NCBI GenBank assembly: GCA_935421135.1
Contig: OW285187.1
Location: 15,029,929-15,093,928 of the forward strand
DNA length: 64,000 bases
Source: Bugulina stolonifera
Taxonomy: Eukaryota > Bryozoa > Gymnolaemata > Cheilostomatida > Bugulidae
Direction of reading: 5' to 3'
Positions 37,386-52,300 of the stretch are shown here, piece by piece. The translations under genes and the position numbers were made by a program. The notes beneath the pieces were generated by a model. It was not told the origin of the DNA. It did not search any database and saw only the letters and a program-made list of their open reading frames with translations. Within the stretch, counting starts at the first letter, position 1; each line of letters begins with the position of its first letter.

Positions 37386-40300
37386 TCATTTCATCTGTCC
37401 TGATCTGGTTGTGCCAGAGGCAAACGACTCCACAAATCCAGAGTCAACTGAAACACAGACACCATTCAGTAACCGATTGGACAGGAGCAAAGTTATTTAT
37501 CACATTGACAGACAGAAATTATATTTATATCCTGGAATAACTTGGAATGTCCACCTTTGATCCATGTATATGTATATAATATACTTATTTGGTCACATAT
37601 TCAGATAAAAGTATTTGGTGATATTGCCTAAAACTAATATAAAGAATAAAAATAAAAAAATAGTTTAGCATGACTCTTGTAACACTGAATAGTCACAATC
37701 ACAGCGATATAGCCACACATGCATAATGGATAATTTTATGTTGTTCATTAGTAAAGAAAAAAATTGCTTTGTTTGTTTTGTTTGTGCAATTCAACATGTT
37801 TGACTGCACAATTCTGATTTTCCAGTGATTTTTTAGCATAAGACTAGTCATGGTAAGTTTAAATTTAATAGCATTATTCATCTTCAGTGAGCTGTTTCAA
37901 AACTAGCATTAGCCTAGTATAACAACAACAATATTACGTTGTCCCATGTCAAACTTAGTAGAGAGAAAACGTTACTTTAGATAGAGGAGTAGGTATCGTA
38001 GGAGTAAACACTCACCGACACCGCAGACAAGTCGACCAGTAGCATTTGGGTTCCACTTCTCTATCACTTCTACACAATCAAGACGGGAAATGGTCACCAG
38101 TCCCTGAGCAAGGTCCTTAATGGTCTTGTCATTCTTCTGTATGAAGGAAGTAACAGAATATACAGTATATTATAGGGGAATATTTAAATGCTATTGGGTA
38201 ACCTCATCATGGTACTATATGCAATACTTTCACTGAAATTAAATGAAAATTTCAGATTTGGATGTGGAATGTGCTAAATAACAGTTTTGTTTGTACACAA
38301 GTATAGAGTCATGCATACACAGTACATGGATGTATAATATATCCTACAAGCACATACTTGCACGATTTAGATTCTAGAGTATGATTCGGTGCAAAACATA
38401 AAATTGTGCAACATAAATAATGTATCACATACATGTACATAAGCATTATGTTCATCACATTAAATAGCACACTAGACAACACAATACTGTCATAGATGAC
38501 ATACATACTGTGATAGAGGACACACACTGTCATAGATGACACATATACTGTCATAGATGACACACATACTGTCATAGATGACACACATACTGTCATAGAT
38601 GACACACATGCTGTCATAGATGACACACATACTGTCATAGATGACACACATACTGTCATAGATGACATTGCAGAATCACTTACAGCAAGGTAGTTGAGTA
38701 GAGACACGGTTGGGTTACCACTGTTCTCCATGTAGTCAACAAGAGAGGCCAACTCAAAGGTATTTGCCAGTCTCTTCCAGTCTTGGGTCTCGCGGTCCAG
38801 GAGGTTGGACAGTTTGTTGGTTGTGTTCTTGGGCAGACTCTCTATTGAACCTACGAGGTGAGGGGCCTTGCTCTCCCTGGTTAGTGCTGATCTGATTGTA
38901 GCCAATAGCTGTTAATGTAAAATTATATAAAGTTTAGAGCGACCCGCACCAACATGACAACACAAATATACATACATTGTATATATAATTTAATATATTG
39001 TGTAATACAATATGACATACGCTAGTACACGTTGGCAACATTATTTTATATATATGCATGCATATAGCATTGTTTTTTCAATGAGAAGATAACATCATGC
39101 CAATTGAATAAACTTTCACCATATATTTTCATCTGATGATTGGAGGTATACAGTATTAGTATGGTAAGTATATGGAATACAGCAGCCAAGTATTTTTACA
39201 TTGTACAATACACTCGTATGAACAGAAATATTCTGTGAAATGCCCAACATCTAAATAAGGTTACATATTAACTCATGATAATCTATACACACATCAAACT
39301 TGTGTATCATAATGACCTACCTTCTCGTCTTTAGCACACATATCATACGCATTCATGCCGATAGCCTCCTCATCATCTCCCATCTCAACGGGAGAATAGT
39401 CACGATTCTTGACGAGTGGATCAGCCCCTGACTTGATGAGCATACGGCAGAGGTCCATGTTACCGATGGAGATAGCGAGATGGAGCGGAGAGTTGCCATC
39501 ATACGCCTGGGCGTCCACATTAATGTTAGCCTTCAAAGTACACAAACAGTTAAACAGTGAGTAACGGGTTGTGATACGACGTTATTACCTACTGGTAGTT
39601 AGGCAGCTGATGACTGTAGGCTTACAAGTTGGGCAGCTTCAATAGAGCTTATCAGTTTGTAATGTGAAGCGGAGAACTAAAGCACCGTACTGACGAACTA
39701 CCCAAAGCAGTAATATCTACCTGTACATTGTACGTAAGATAGTAAGACACACACCTGGAACACCAGCTCAGCAGTGGTCACCACGTTCCCCTTGAGTACA
39801 GAGTGGTGCAGTGGAGTTCTACCAGTTGTTCCGTCAGCCATGTTTATGTCGGCTCCAGCACCTATCAGCTTACACATGCACTCTATACTGTCCACCTGTA
39901 CAGCTACATGTAGTGCACTCTCCCCTGAGCAACAGAATTAACAAAAACTAATAAAAAACTAATATGGGGTTATAGAAGTTTAGCAAATAGCAGTTGGTAA
40001 CTGGGCCTCTCACAACTGATCTGTATACTGGAGAGGCTATGATAGTCGTTTCATGGTTAACTCATCAAGTACTGTACATTTTCTGTGTTCAAACTGTCAC
40101 TTACAGTCAGTCATACATTCATTGACTTGCTATGAAACCCAATTCACCTCTTCCTATTCCAGTAACTGCCTTAGACCAAAGAATAAAACCCTCATACTCT
40201 TTGATCACGCTATTATATCAGGTCTTTAGTTATGGAGGTATTTAAAGCAAATAATATATCAAATAGCTCCATATATTATAAAGTCAGTATACTATTTTGT

Positions 40301-43300
40301 ACAAGACTCGGAGAGGGCGGGATGTACTGCGTACCTTCATAGTTGAACTCGTCAACAATGGACTTGTCTGCCTTGGAGAATCTCAACCAATCACACAGGA
40401 GCTCCATCACTCTATAGTCTCCATTCTTAGCAGCCACATGGAAACAGTTGTTTCCACTCTGGTCTTTGATAGAAGGGTTGGCACTGTGGTTCAGCAGTAC
40501 TCGTACCATCTCTACATCCCCAAGGATGGTGGCCAGGTGTATAGGCGTCTGCAATATGATACACATCAATTCTAGAACATTCTATTCCCAATGGTTCTAT
40601 AGCACATTAAATGAATTCTCATTCTATGTACGAGTATTAATCGGTCGATTGTCTACAGTTATGGATCTGTACGAGCTACACGCTGATAACATCACAATAA
40701 CTCAAGTGCAAAAATATTAAATAAAAGTTGAACAGCAGATATCACCTACTAAATTATAGAGGAGTGTATGTAATGCGGGGAACTCAGTAAAAGTTTTGCT
40801 TTTCCCCCCAAATTACAAACAGAAAAAAGGGGAAATTCAGCAAACTCTTATAAATGCCATCTAAAATATATAGAGCCAAGCCAACTTGAGTCTAACTGTG
40901 AAATAATAATCAATATAATAACAATAAGAATTTGTTGTTTCGTTCGTCATAGAAAAACTAGGTACAAAGGTACTGAGCATACAATGCATTATATACGATA
41001 ACATACGTAACATGATTCATTTACCTCATCACAATAGCAAGCAAACAGAAAATATCACTTCATTACATTGTAACTATTGAGCTAGAAGGCAGTGAATATA
41101 TTTGGAAGGGGCGAGACAGCAGTAGTCCTACCTGTTGCTTGTCGTTGAGTTGGTTGATGGCCGGCAGGGTCTTGGTGGCAGTACAGATGTTTAGCATGTC
41201 CCTCAAGGCTTTGTGCTGTCCATTTATCACAGCCATGTGTACAGAGCTACAAGCATATAGCAGGCAATGTTGAAAATTTTATTTGAAAAATGGCTGTTTG
41301 GTAACCCAAATCGGGTGCTATTTTTGAACCATTATTTTGAAATTACTCTACCAAATTGCAATGGTTACAAACATATTATAGTGCAGGTTTGCAAAGGGAA
41401 AGGTGTAAACTTGCGGAGGAGGCCATGCCTGCTCTCTCCGGTCAGATAACTACATGTATATTGTTAGTGGTGAATGGAAGCTCTGATTATGCAGCTGCTA
41501 TAATCAAACTATAGTAGAAGTATTGAATATAAATACACCAGCAGCAGCACGCTGGGAGGGAATTTCCCTTTTGAGAAGGGGATCATATCTAATGACTTGG
41601 TATATTAGCATAATCCTACCAAATATTGCAAACCCATATTTCTATTCAGTACAGAACTATTCAAACTACTGTTTATAGCTGGCATCAAATGAAATAGAAT
41701 AAAATAAAAAATGTAGTATAAAATTATAGCATCTACCAGTATGTATGCACATGTATATATACTAATTAGATACAAACAATTATATACCTGTATGTGTACA
41801 TACCAACAGGCTATATCTATACTTACTTATCTCCATACTCGTCTCTGACGGCCAGGAAGTGTCTGAACTGAGAGACAAAGTAGAGAGCATCACCTGTAGT
41901 AGCATAGTTCATGACGGCGTCTATTACCATGTCTTCACACTCGGCCACATGGTACTGCAGACCTTTCACTGTAATCACAACGCACAGACAGACGTATAAG
42001 AAGACGTGCACTAGCAATTACCTAATCTAGCAACTACTGTAGTTGTACCATTATAGAGTAACACGTGTACATGTAGACTTACCATTACAGTGTAACACGT
42101 GTACATGTGGTGTTACCAACAGTATAACATGTGTACATGTAGTGTTACCATTACAGCGGAACACATGTACATGTAGTGTTATCAATACAGCATAACACAT
42201 ATACATGTATGTAAATGTATTACATAGAAGTATTACATGCTATATATGTGGCATCACATTATGCTGTATGAGTATAGAATGTCTGCCAAGAGGAAAAAGA
42301 GTGCATAAAGAAACTGACTGGGGATTTACACAGTAACAATCTTTGCACACTATGTAAAGAACATAGACCATATTATACGCAGTATCTACACTGTAAAATA
42401 CACTGTACATTGGTAGCTGGGCTGAACCTCTCATAGTATTTATTTGCACTTGTACATACATGAACTCTGTACAATCATAGATAGGAGTGTGAGCTGATGC
42501 TGATGATTGATCATGTTGGGGTTTTGGAATTTTCCCTCTTCCCTAAACTAACATCTAGGGAACTGGATATGCTTACAGTTATACTATAAGCTTATGTACC
42601 TAACATTATATTACCATAGTGTAGAGGGCAGAGAGATAACCCCACCCTACCAAATACTTCACCATAAGAGCAATATATACATTGCTAAGTGTCCTATATA
42701 CAGTTTAAGTAAAATGGATCTCTTAAGCTGCATAGTTGCTATAGTAACTAACATACTGATTTACAAAATTGCTGTAAGACATTTATTTGATAATGACACT
42801 GCATAAATAATTGTATCGTATGATGTGCCCTACCTTTAGCCTTCTCTCTAGTCAGCTCTCCCTCCACTGTCTTTAGCATTTTCTTATCACCATTCTGTTG
42901 GTTAGAGTTATTTCCACCTGAGTTGGAAGTTTTCACCAAAGAGTTATCTTTAGTGACCTGTTTGAAGGAAATGAGTACAGACCATAAACCACTGGACCTT
43001 TCAACAAGAGGAAACAATGACACTGCATCATGACATCATGATTTGGCAGACATCTATAATACACACCATTCTAGGTCTGCCATCTATTGGTGAGAGTTTC
43101 TCATGTCTTACAATTAGCATATGATCTGTCTCCAAATCATCGTCATCAGCTTTAGCCTCGGGTTTAACATCAGCCAGCTCGTCTTTTACCCCCTCCATCT
43201 TTTCAGCCGGTTTGGGAGAACTTGGGCTTGAGGGATCGACAATCTCAGTCTTGACGAGATTGACTGGAGCAGCGTGGTCGGACTCTACCTCGTCCACTGT

Positions 43301-46300
43301 GTCAAGTGTAGCAGGAAGGTTATTGTCTTTCGATACCGTCAGGTTCATTGGTACCTCATCGCATTCTGGTGTATGAGCGGCTGTAGGATGACAAGATAGA
43401 CATAAATATTACTCTTTGAATGTATAGAAAAATGAATACATTGGCTTAAAGCACTAAGATACACGTATATTAATAGAAATGAGCTTATTTATTACTGTTT
43501 TACTACAATAACAACTGCCCTCATCTGAGTCGTGAACGGTTTACAAATGGCTGTTCGTAACTGAATGATTCCTAAAAGAATTTTATTTTGTGGCATGTGT
43601 GTTGATGGCTTATTAAAGTGAATCTACCAGTAGATATTATACTTCTACCAAAATACTTTTTAAAACCGGTCATTTATGAACAAGTGCATAAATGTCTAAG
43701 TCAAATTCATAATTACATGCATGTTCACCATTATTATGGTAAAATAATGTACATAGATTATAACCTTACATACATACATAGAGGTAGGCGTACAATAATA
43801 TTACAAAAATAAAATATAGTACATTCCCATGTAAATGTATCAATATTAACAATACAAAGAATAAAGAACTGAATATTGTTGAAGAAATATCATAGATACA
43901 GCAAAAATCAATATCTATGGGAAATGTAATACAATTAGCATAAATGTAATGTTAAAATCAATGAATATACATTATAGTAACTAAAAGTCATATACATTAT
44001 CATCAGCGATTGTTACTGTTTTTCCTCAATATCTTTACAATATTCCACTGACATGAGACTTTACAACTTACCAAATCCAGACATGGTAACTATGATTTTG
44101 AAAATAATAACAAAACTAGTTTCAAGTTCTAATCTGAACCAGTAGGCTTGGCAGAAGGATGCAGAATGAATGCAATTATTGTTTATAGTCACTAGTTACT
44201 TAGGGGATTCCCAGATGTGAAGGGAATTTCCCTACAATATTTGCTATAATAGCTTGTGAATAATCAGGGTGATAAGTTGGTTAAACAGTGCACTACGTAG
44301 TAATTGCTATACACCATCTGCTCGTATATGCATGTATTACTCCCACTGTAATATATCTCTACACCCATAAGCCTCATTGACCTTTGCAGTTTTATAATCT
44401 TCTGTTTTATGTTATAAGATTTGTGTATAGTCCCTAGCTTAGTTCCTTATGTGGTGTATAGAGAACTACCCATATAAACTGCTGACATAGGTTCATATTT
44501 TTAGATAATAAGCACATACTGACATACTGTACATGTACCATTACCAATTTTAACATATTAAAATAATCTTTTCAGACACAAAGCAAAAAAGGAATTCCCA
44601 CAACTTATATTATCTGCATCATATTATAATATCCCAGGATATCATTATTGTACTGTATTGAATGATACTTGATAACAGACTTGACGTTTGATACCCCACC
44701 CAAACTGCCAAATCCCCCTCCCCAATGTTGCTATATAGGTTGTTATAAAAACTGCTATATAGATGGCAGTTTCCACTTCAATCCCTGAGCAAACAAAAAC
44801 TCTAAGGCTGAATATAGTTTATTATATATATGTACAACTAATTGAGTGATCATTGGTAGGCTGACTGCATTATCTAAAGAGATTTATAGGGTTTATAGTA
44901 GAGTTGAAGAATGAACTAAGAAAACAATAATTACATACATGTATATCATGGGTGGGGAAGATGCAACATTTGTAAAACAAAAAATGGTGCATTTTTTGCT
45001 CTTTTTTTCTGCATTTTTGATAAAGAGGTCTATCATCAAATAGCAGCAATCTTTGGTTGGAATTTTTTGTTATAATATGGAATAATAATTAATCATAAAA
45101 CCAGTACAGAAATGATCCCCACTGAGAGCTAAATGGGTTTAAATGGGTACATGTACATTGAATTGTATTAGGAGTATGGTAACTTAGGAATGGATTATGC
45201 TGTGTATGTGTGTATGTATGTCTTATTAGCTGAACATATCTGAGTAACAACACAATTATGTATTTCTGTTTCCATCCAAATTCTCTGGAAGGATGCCAGC
45301 TATATGATGTAATGATGACTATCATGCTCACAACTATTGAGAGAAGGTAACTCCCATGTTACTTGTTTGCAAAAAAAATTTTTATCTTACGAGAGCCAAG
45401 GACTTGTAGAAATAGCCTCTCCTTACCTAGGGTTTTAACCCTAAGCTGACGAACAAACACATCAACTACTACACCAGCTTCGCAGATGACCAGTACCTTT
45501 GTACATGAGACACTTCTCTACGGTCACCTTGAAGATGCAACATAATTATAGCCCAACCTCTTAATAACTCTAAGTCAAAATCATAATGGACCTAATAATA
45601 TGATGTTTAATTGAACTCGGGTCATCGTATATTTATGCACCAATCTTCAAAGCCAAACATCGGAAGAAGGCACACAGTAGATAACACTAAGCTAGCTAAT
45701 ACAATGTTTATATCTCTCCGTATACCCAGTTCTTGATAGCATGAGATATAACCAAATAATAACAACAACTAATGAAGGGTAGCAGCATAAAGTCTGTAAA
45801 TTATGATAACCCATACACCCATAATCGAAGACTCTAAGGCTAGGTTAGATTTGTTATAAACGTCAGTAAGATTACATAATCAATATGAGAACCTCAAGTG
45901 GCAATGGAAACTTTTCAGACAATATGGAAGCATCAATGCGTCTATCCCATATATATGATTATTGATTTGGTGGACTAGAGCCCACCTACTAGAATAACAT
46001 GCAAATGACATGCACAATGACAATGACAGTGTGCAAGGCTTTGGCTGACATTTTGCTGGAAGCACACATGTACACAATGTGTGATCAAAAATACTGTTCT
46101 GGAGGAATTAAAAAGAGAAACTGTATAGTATATTACCTCTGTTATAGCCACCAAAGTTTGAACGGCCAAAGTAACCTTGCCCAAAATTCCCATTCCCTCC
46201 TTGGCTGCCATCTACAATACACAATTAACTGAACTACAGTTTGCTATCTAACCAGCTGCTAATACACAAGCTCATGACAATCTTGTGAGGATTATCTTCA

Positions 46301-49300
46301 GATATAACAGATGAACATGTTCATGGGTCATGTGACTAGGCTTAGTGTGGCAGGTAACTTATTCGGGATGGTCTACTAATGGCCTGTCTATGGAACATAA
46401 AAAGTTGAGGAAGTTATCTAGGATACTAAAATACTTTATACTTTATAGCTCATTCTCATATGAGGACACTCAATGGTCGTTTGGAACTGTAACAATCTCC
46501 CCTACACTATGCAAGTAAACGAGTCAATGTCGGAATTGTTATGTGGAGATAATCTGTCGAAGCCAATTTTTTAATCGTAATGAAAATCAATAGTTTCTGA
46601 GTCTATATTTATATTGCTGAGACTATATTGGTAATGCTGAGGCGATAAAAAAATTCTTAGGTGGGAAAAAACCAGGAAAGGGGAAATTATGTAGTCACCT
46701 GCCAACGGCAGAAGGAAGTATAATTGATTAACATGCCCTATTACTATATACTCTACACACTCTACGATGACTGCAAAATATAAAGAATTTATACTTAGTA
46801 CTGCTCCCAAATTACTTGGACACGCAAACACATGCAGTTACAATAAACCACTATCAATTGATAATGGTTTTATAATGAATAATTAGTAAAGTTGAAGATG
46901 CTACTCACTTGAAGGGCCTTCACCAAATGGAGATCCTCCAAATGGAGGGAAGGGTGGGTAACCTGGCATATTGTTGGGCCCATATCCATCTGGTCTCTTT
47001 CGCTTCCTTTGGACTCCTTCCCCTTCTATGAACAAAAATGATAGTGTATATTATATAATACATAACATCTATAAAATGTCTGTATATACGTATCTATACC
47101 TACATGTACATGTACATTATTAGGGAGTTTGGCCATTTTTTTATATAATGATGTATTTTCATGGATTTGAAACAAGTCTCTGACTGCTCAAAAATAAATT
47201 CCTTGCTTAAAAGTACATCACGTAGGTACATGTATGTACATGTATATAGCTGTACAATGTATGTACATGTATATAGTTGTACAATGTATGTACATGTATA
47301 TAGTTGTACAATGTATGTACATGTATATAGTTGTACAATGTATGTACATGTATATAGTTGTACAATGTATGTACATGTATATAGTTGTACAATGTATGTA
47401 CATGTATACAGTTGTACAATGTATGTACATGTATACAGTTGTACAATGTATGTACATGTATACAGTTGTACAATGTATGTACATGTATACAGTTGTACAA
47501 TGTATGTACATGTATACAGTTGTACAATGTATGTACATGTATATAGTTGTACAATGTATGTACATGTATATAGTTGTACAATGTATGTACATGTATATAG
47601 TTGTACAATGTATGTACATGTATATAGTTGTACAATGTATGTACATGTATATAGTTGTACAATGTATGTACATGTATATAGTTGTACAATGTATGTACAT
47701 GTACATAGTTGTACAATGTATGTACATGTATATAGTTGTACAATGTATGTACATGTATATAGTTGTACAATGTATGTACATGTATATAGTTGTACAATGT
47801 ATGTACATGTATATGCATGTATTATACACATTGTAATTTAATGCTATAATTATCACTCATTTCAAATACATTCACTGCAAGTATAGGTTGACTATGACAC
47901 AACTGAGGTAAAATATGCCACCACTACATAGATCACAGACGCCTGTCTATATGCATATGATGTGATTACCTGAAGATGTAGGGTAGTAGGTGAATGGTAG
48001 GGGCTTGCTATAGGTCCCTGTGGATGGTCTAAATAATTTGAGGTCTACTTTTACCTCTTTCTTTATGTGAAGGTCTTTATAAGGAGGAGCACGGAATACA
48101 ATGGCAAACTGCAGAAAAACACCAAAACATAAGTGACTATCGAACAGTAACACTAATTACAACGTATGTGTACATACATGGTAAGTGAATTCAAACAGTA
48201 GTAAGGTTCAGCAAAGCTTCTCCCTAAAGTGTTTATTCATGAGTCAGTTGTTCAAATGGTATCAAACTCCAAAATTTTGAAAAAATTGAAACTGCAACCA
48301 AATAGTTTCCAGTGTTCTGTTATAGTTTACCAAATAACAGTACGGCCCTAAAGAACTCTAACAGACTGCCAGCGGTGTACACCAGTGTTAGAAATACGAG
48401 TACGCGAGGGTACACAGAGTGTACCCCACCTCTAAACTATAATAGGAATCACAGTAGAACTGCAGAGTTGTGTATCCACCTCATTAGTTCCACTTCTAAC
48501 ACGGAGTGTACTACAAACATCTATTGTAGGGCAAACCGGTGCAGATGTGTGGAATATCATACTGTTACATGTAGATAAAGTTTTTGTAATGAAACAGAGT
48601 TACTAAACGGCTAATTGACAGCGGAGCCGATTTATAGGCAGCTTGTTTAGTTGGACATTAATTAATATTTTGCACATTCAGTACTGACCTGGTAATGCAC
48701 GTCTGTTCCTTGGAATCTCCCATCTGCCTCCCAATCGCCATGTAGAAACTTCACTTTTATGTCATCTATATAAGTAGCCAAAATATGTTTAATTTTAATA
48801 ATGTTTTGTACATACATATAGAGTACAATGTACATAACTGCCAGCCCACAAAGGACTGATAACTCCAATAGTGTAGCATAGATCTGTATTGGTGAGACAA
48901 CTCTTACTTGATACAATTTAATTAAAACGTTACTTTACATAGTGAATGGTAGGCCTATATACAAATACATTGTACATTCTAATTCATCAGATTGAGAATA
49001 CCAACTTCACGGCAGGAAAATTTATGAGATTATGGCTAATTTTGTGGTTACACTTTAGCTTTGTGGACGAATGATACTAACATAATATACACTGAGACTT
49101 TGGTTAACTAACTAGAACCTCATAAATTGTAAAAAATCAATAGGAGGATGGTTCAACTCTGTTAGAGGTTAATAAGTTAAAACGTTTGAGCTTTCAATCC
49201 GGTAAGAAGTATTGGGTGTTGCCCATGAGATTTTGTACAACAAGTGACAGCTAGCATTAACTGTATAGTATTATATGGAAATACAAGAATAAAGTCTCTC

Positions 49301-52300
49301 AGTTGTGGTATATTCAATCTATATGACATAAATATAGAGAACTTAGTCTATATAATATGAGGAGAAATTAGTCTATATAATAATATGTAGATAGTTGAGC
49401 TAGTCTAAACGCATAATGTACATATAATACATAGGTAGCTATATATATATATGCATATTTAATATTATGAAGATAGTTGTATAAGACCACATGTACATGT
49501 ACATGTATAATGTATATATAATATGACAAAAAGAAACGACCCACCTTTCGTGACTTTCTCACACAGGAGGAAAATCTCTGATGTCCCTCCGGTAGCAGGA
49601 GCTGCCACAGAAGACACCTTACATATTCTCAGTTCAGCTGCATTGGTCTGCTCTGTTAGTAAACATATATTATTCACCATATTTGAGGAAATGGACCAAC
49701 AAATTAGTTACATCAATCTCGGTATTGAGGATTTTGACGAGGCATAAAAAGTTTTATATGGTGCATACGACAGCTAGCAAATTATGTAGCTTATTAAAAC
49801 ATTATAAAGCATTACAACATTTTACTACTGGTTTTGTATCACATTGAAACCTAGTTACCAAATACTATAAAATATTTAGTAAGCTGAAATATCGTTGGCT
49901 GTGGGTTACATCTACTCAACAACTGATTATGTTCTGATTTGCTGTAACTTATCGTTAATACTTACTTTGATCATGTACTGGTTTGCTGTGGGTAACAGCC
50001 ACATGCCATTTCTGTTCCAATTCATCGTAATATGAAGCCTGGAATCTAATACGGACCACCCCATTATGCTTTATTTTCCCCAGCTCTTCTGTCTTCTTCT
50101 CTATCTCCCTATCGGTCATCTGGGGTCTGACTGACACATTTTCTTTACATGCAACAGTTGTAAATAATATAAAAATGATTGCAAATAACAAACATTGAAT
50201 TGTATTCTGATAATTAATGTTACTTACTACATGCTAATATAACAGCTATATATTATACTATAACAGGATATAATCTGGATAAGCCAGTCAATGATTATGC
50301 GGAGGAGTGATCAACCACCGGACATCACGATAGCTGTAAATACATGACAGTATGCTAAATGGTATAGTACTTACGATTTATATCCTTCAATTGATCGAGG
50401 AGGGAGGCTTTTTGATCTCCTTTCTTTATTTGCAGTATCGTAAGGTTACCGAACCTAGAATACAATATTATTAAGTTGAATAAAGAAATATGTACATAAT
50501 ACATACAAATAATACAACTTTACTATTCAACTATATGATAACTTTGTAGTTTAGATAGAGAGTCCGTCCATCAAATGAAGGTAGTGTTGGGTTGTTTGGA
50601 ATTATTGACAATAATATTATTCGCATATTATTATTATGGTAAGCTGCAGGTCAGTCAAACAATATGGTACATACACGAGTCGAAACTCTGTGCTTTCTGT
50701 CCGCTTCAGCAGTTTACGGTACACTCCTGCAGAATTGCAATCCTTCCCAGAGCACTTGTTGGGGTGTGGATAAAAGTCTTCCGTAGCCGATACCAACCGA
50801 GCCTCAATTCGCATCTCATTGACATGATCTGGCACGTTGCATACCTAACCACAATAGAAAATTAGTCACTGGTTCAGACAATTCAAGGAGGTAATTTTAC
50901 AGCCAAATTCGGTATCTACAATGTACATGTTTACTAAACACTTTGGTACCTGAATTTCTGGATAAATTTTGGCTCCGCCTTTTTTTAAGCCGTTTCCGTT
51001 TGCTGCTTTAGAGCTTTGACCTTGTAGACCTCCATGTGCTTTGCCTTCCACCTCGTAGCGGAAGCGGTAACCAAACTCCATTGGCTCTTCCAATATCTCA
51101 ATACGGTGAGGGGATTGAGTCTCTTGGTGATGAAAATTTTGAACTGTAACAAGTGTCAGTCATACAATATTCTCACGTTACGTTACGTTAATAATGTCAA
51201 CACAAGATTTCATATGCATAGCATAGCATTGGTAAACCGATGCACTTTATATTAATCTGAAAGGTGTCAAATTTATTAGGATTTGTACAAACCAGATTAT
51301 CAGAATATAATTTATGTATTTCGAATTCACACATTCCATCAATAATATATTATACTATCTAATTTTAAATATACATGTACAACAGCTGGTAAATTCTTTC
51401 AAACGGTATAGTATTATCTTCTCATGAGACAAGCAGTGGCCCCTTTAGGCACATGCTAACTCTTAAGGCTCGGGTACACAAGAGGGCGTGAGCTTCAGCG
51501 GAACAACTTCATTATTTGTTGGCACGGCTCTATAAGCAAGGTGTAGTACCAGTCCACTAGTGACTTTGATTGATATCCAGCCAAAAACCAAAGCTGATTT
51601 CTAATAAGTTATATAATTGGAGTCGTTGTATCTAATAATAACCAATCACAACAGCGCTCCGTGACACTGAAATGACCAGCATGTTGGTCTTTGCATAGCA
51701 AAACAAACAGCGCGCCGATTTGCTCTAGAACGAGGCTCCATTGGCCATCAAAGAACAACCTGCCTCTCGTGTAGCCAAGCTTCCAGCTATATGTACATGC
51801 ATATGTATGTCAGTGTGCAGTCTGTGGAAGAAATAGAAGTTGTGCTCTCTTGATCTCAATTATGATAGCAAAAGACACTTTCAGATCTTAAATGTTTGTT
51901 CGCCGTTGTCTTTTCCTGAACGGGCGACATCCAAAAGTGATCCAACGCATGTGCAACATTAATAAATTATAATATTGATCGACCACTCAACTATCTTAAG
52001 GAGTTCAATAACAATACTAAAGGTGAAGGTAAACAGCACGAAGTGATTGGAATTCAGCAATAACACCAATAATTTATTTCAAATTTTAAGTTGTAATCTG
52101 ATGGTTTCAGCTAGTGAGCAGGAACTCCAGCTTTATCTGTCATTATAACCGGGGAAAATATCAATAAAGCTAACAGACAAATGCAATTTAACATGAATCC
52201 ATTTTGCAACTAGCTAAACATTGGCAAGTCATACTTCCTAGTCAATGTTGTGGTATGCCGATATGCTGCACAACTCTTTGCTATGCGAAATAAAACAGCT

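Noticed and set aside
37386..37447. Alternative reading LTLDLWSRLPLAQ of the last NF-kB exon
   Set aside because: The preceding exon ends in phase 1, which forces the VDSGFVES frame; the total length is a multiple of three only that way.
38466..38683. DSAMSS motif and Ser-Met-Thr-Val repeats after the death-domain exon, resembling a second degron
   Set aside because: The exon ends at 38684 with a GTAAGT donor and phase fits the next exon; this stretch is intronic minisatellite.
47100..47856. Five long overlapping open frames of 200-243 codons
   Set aside because: They are translations of the 27-bp satellite in both strands; the unit length is a multiple of three, so frames stay open without coding.
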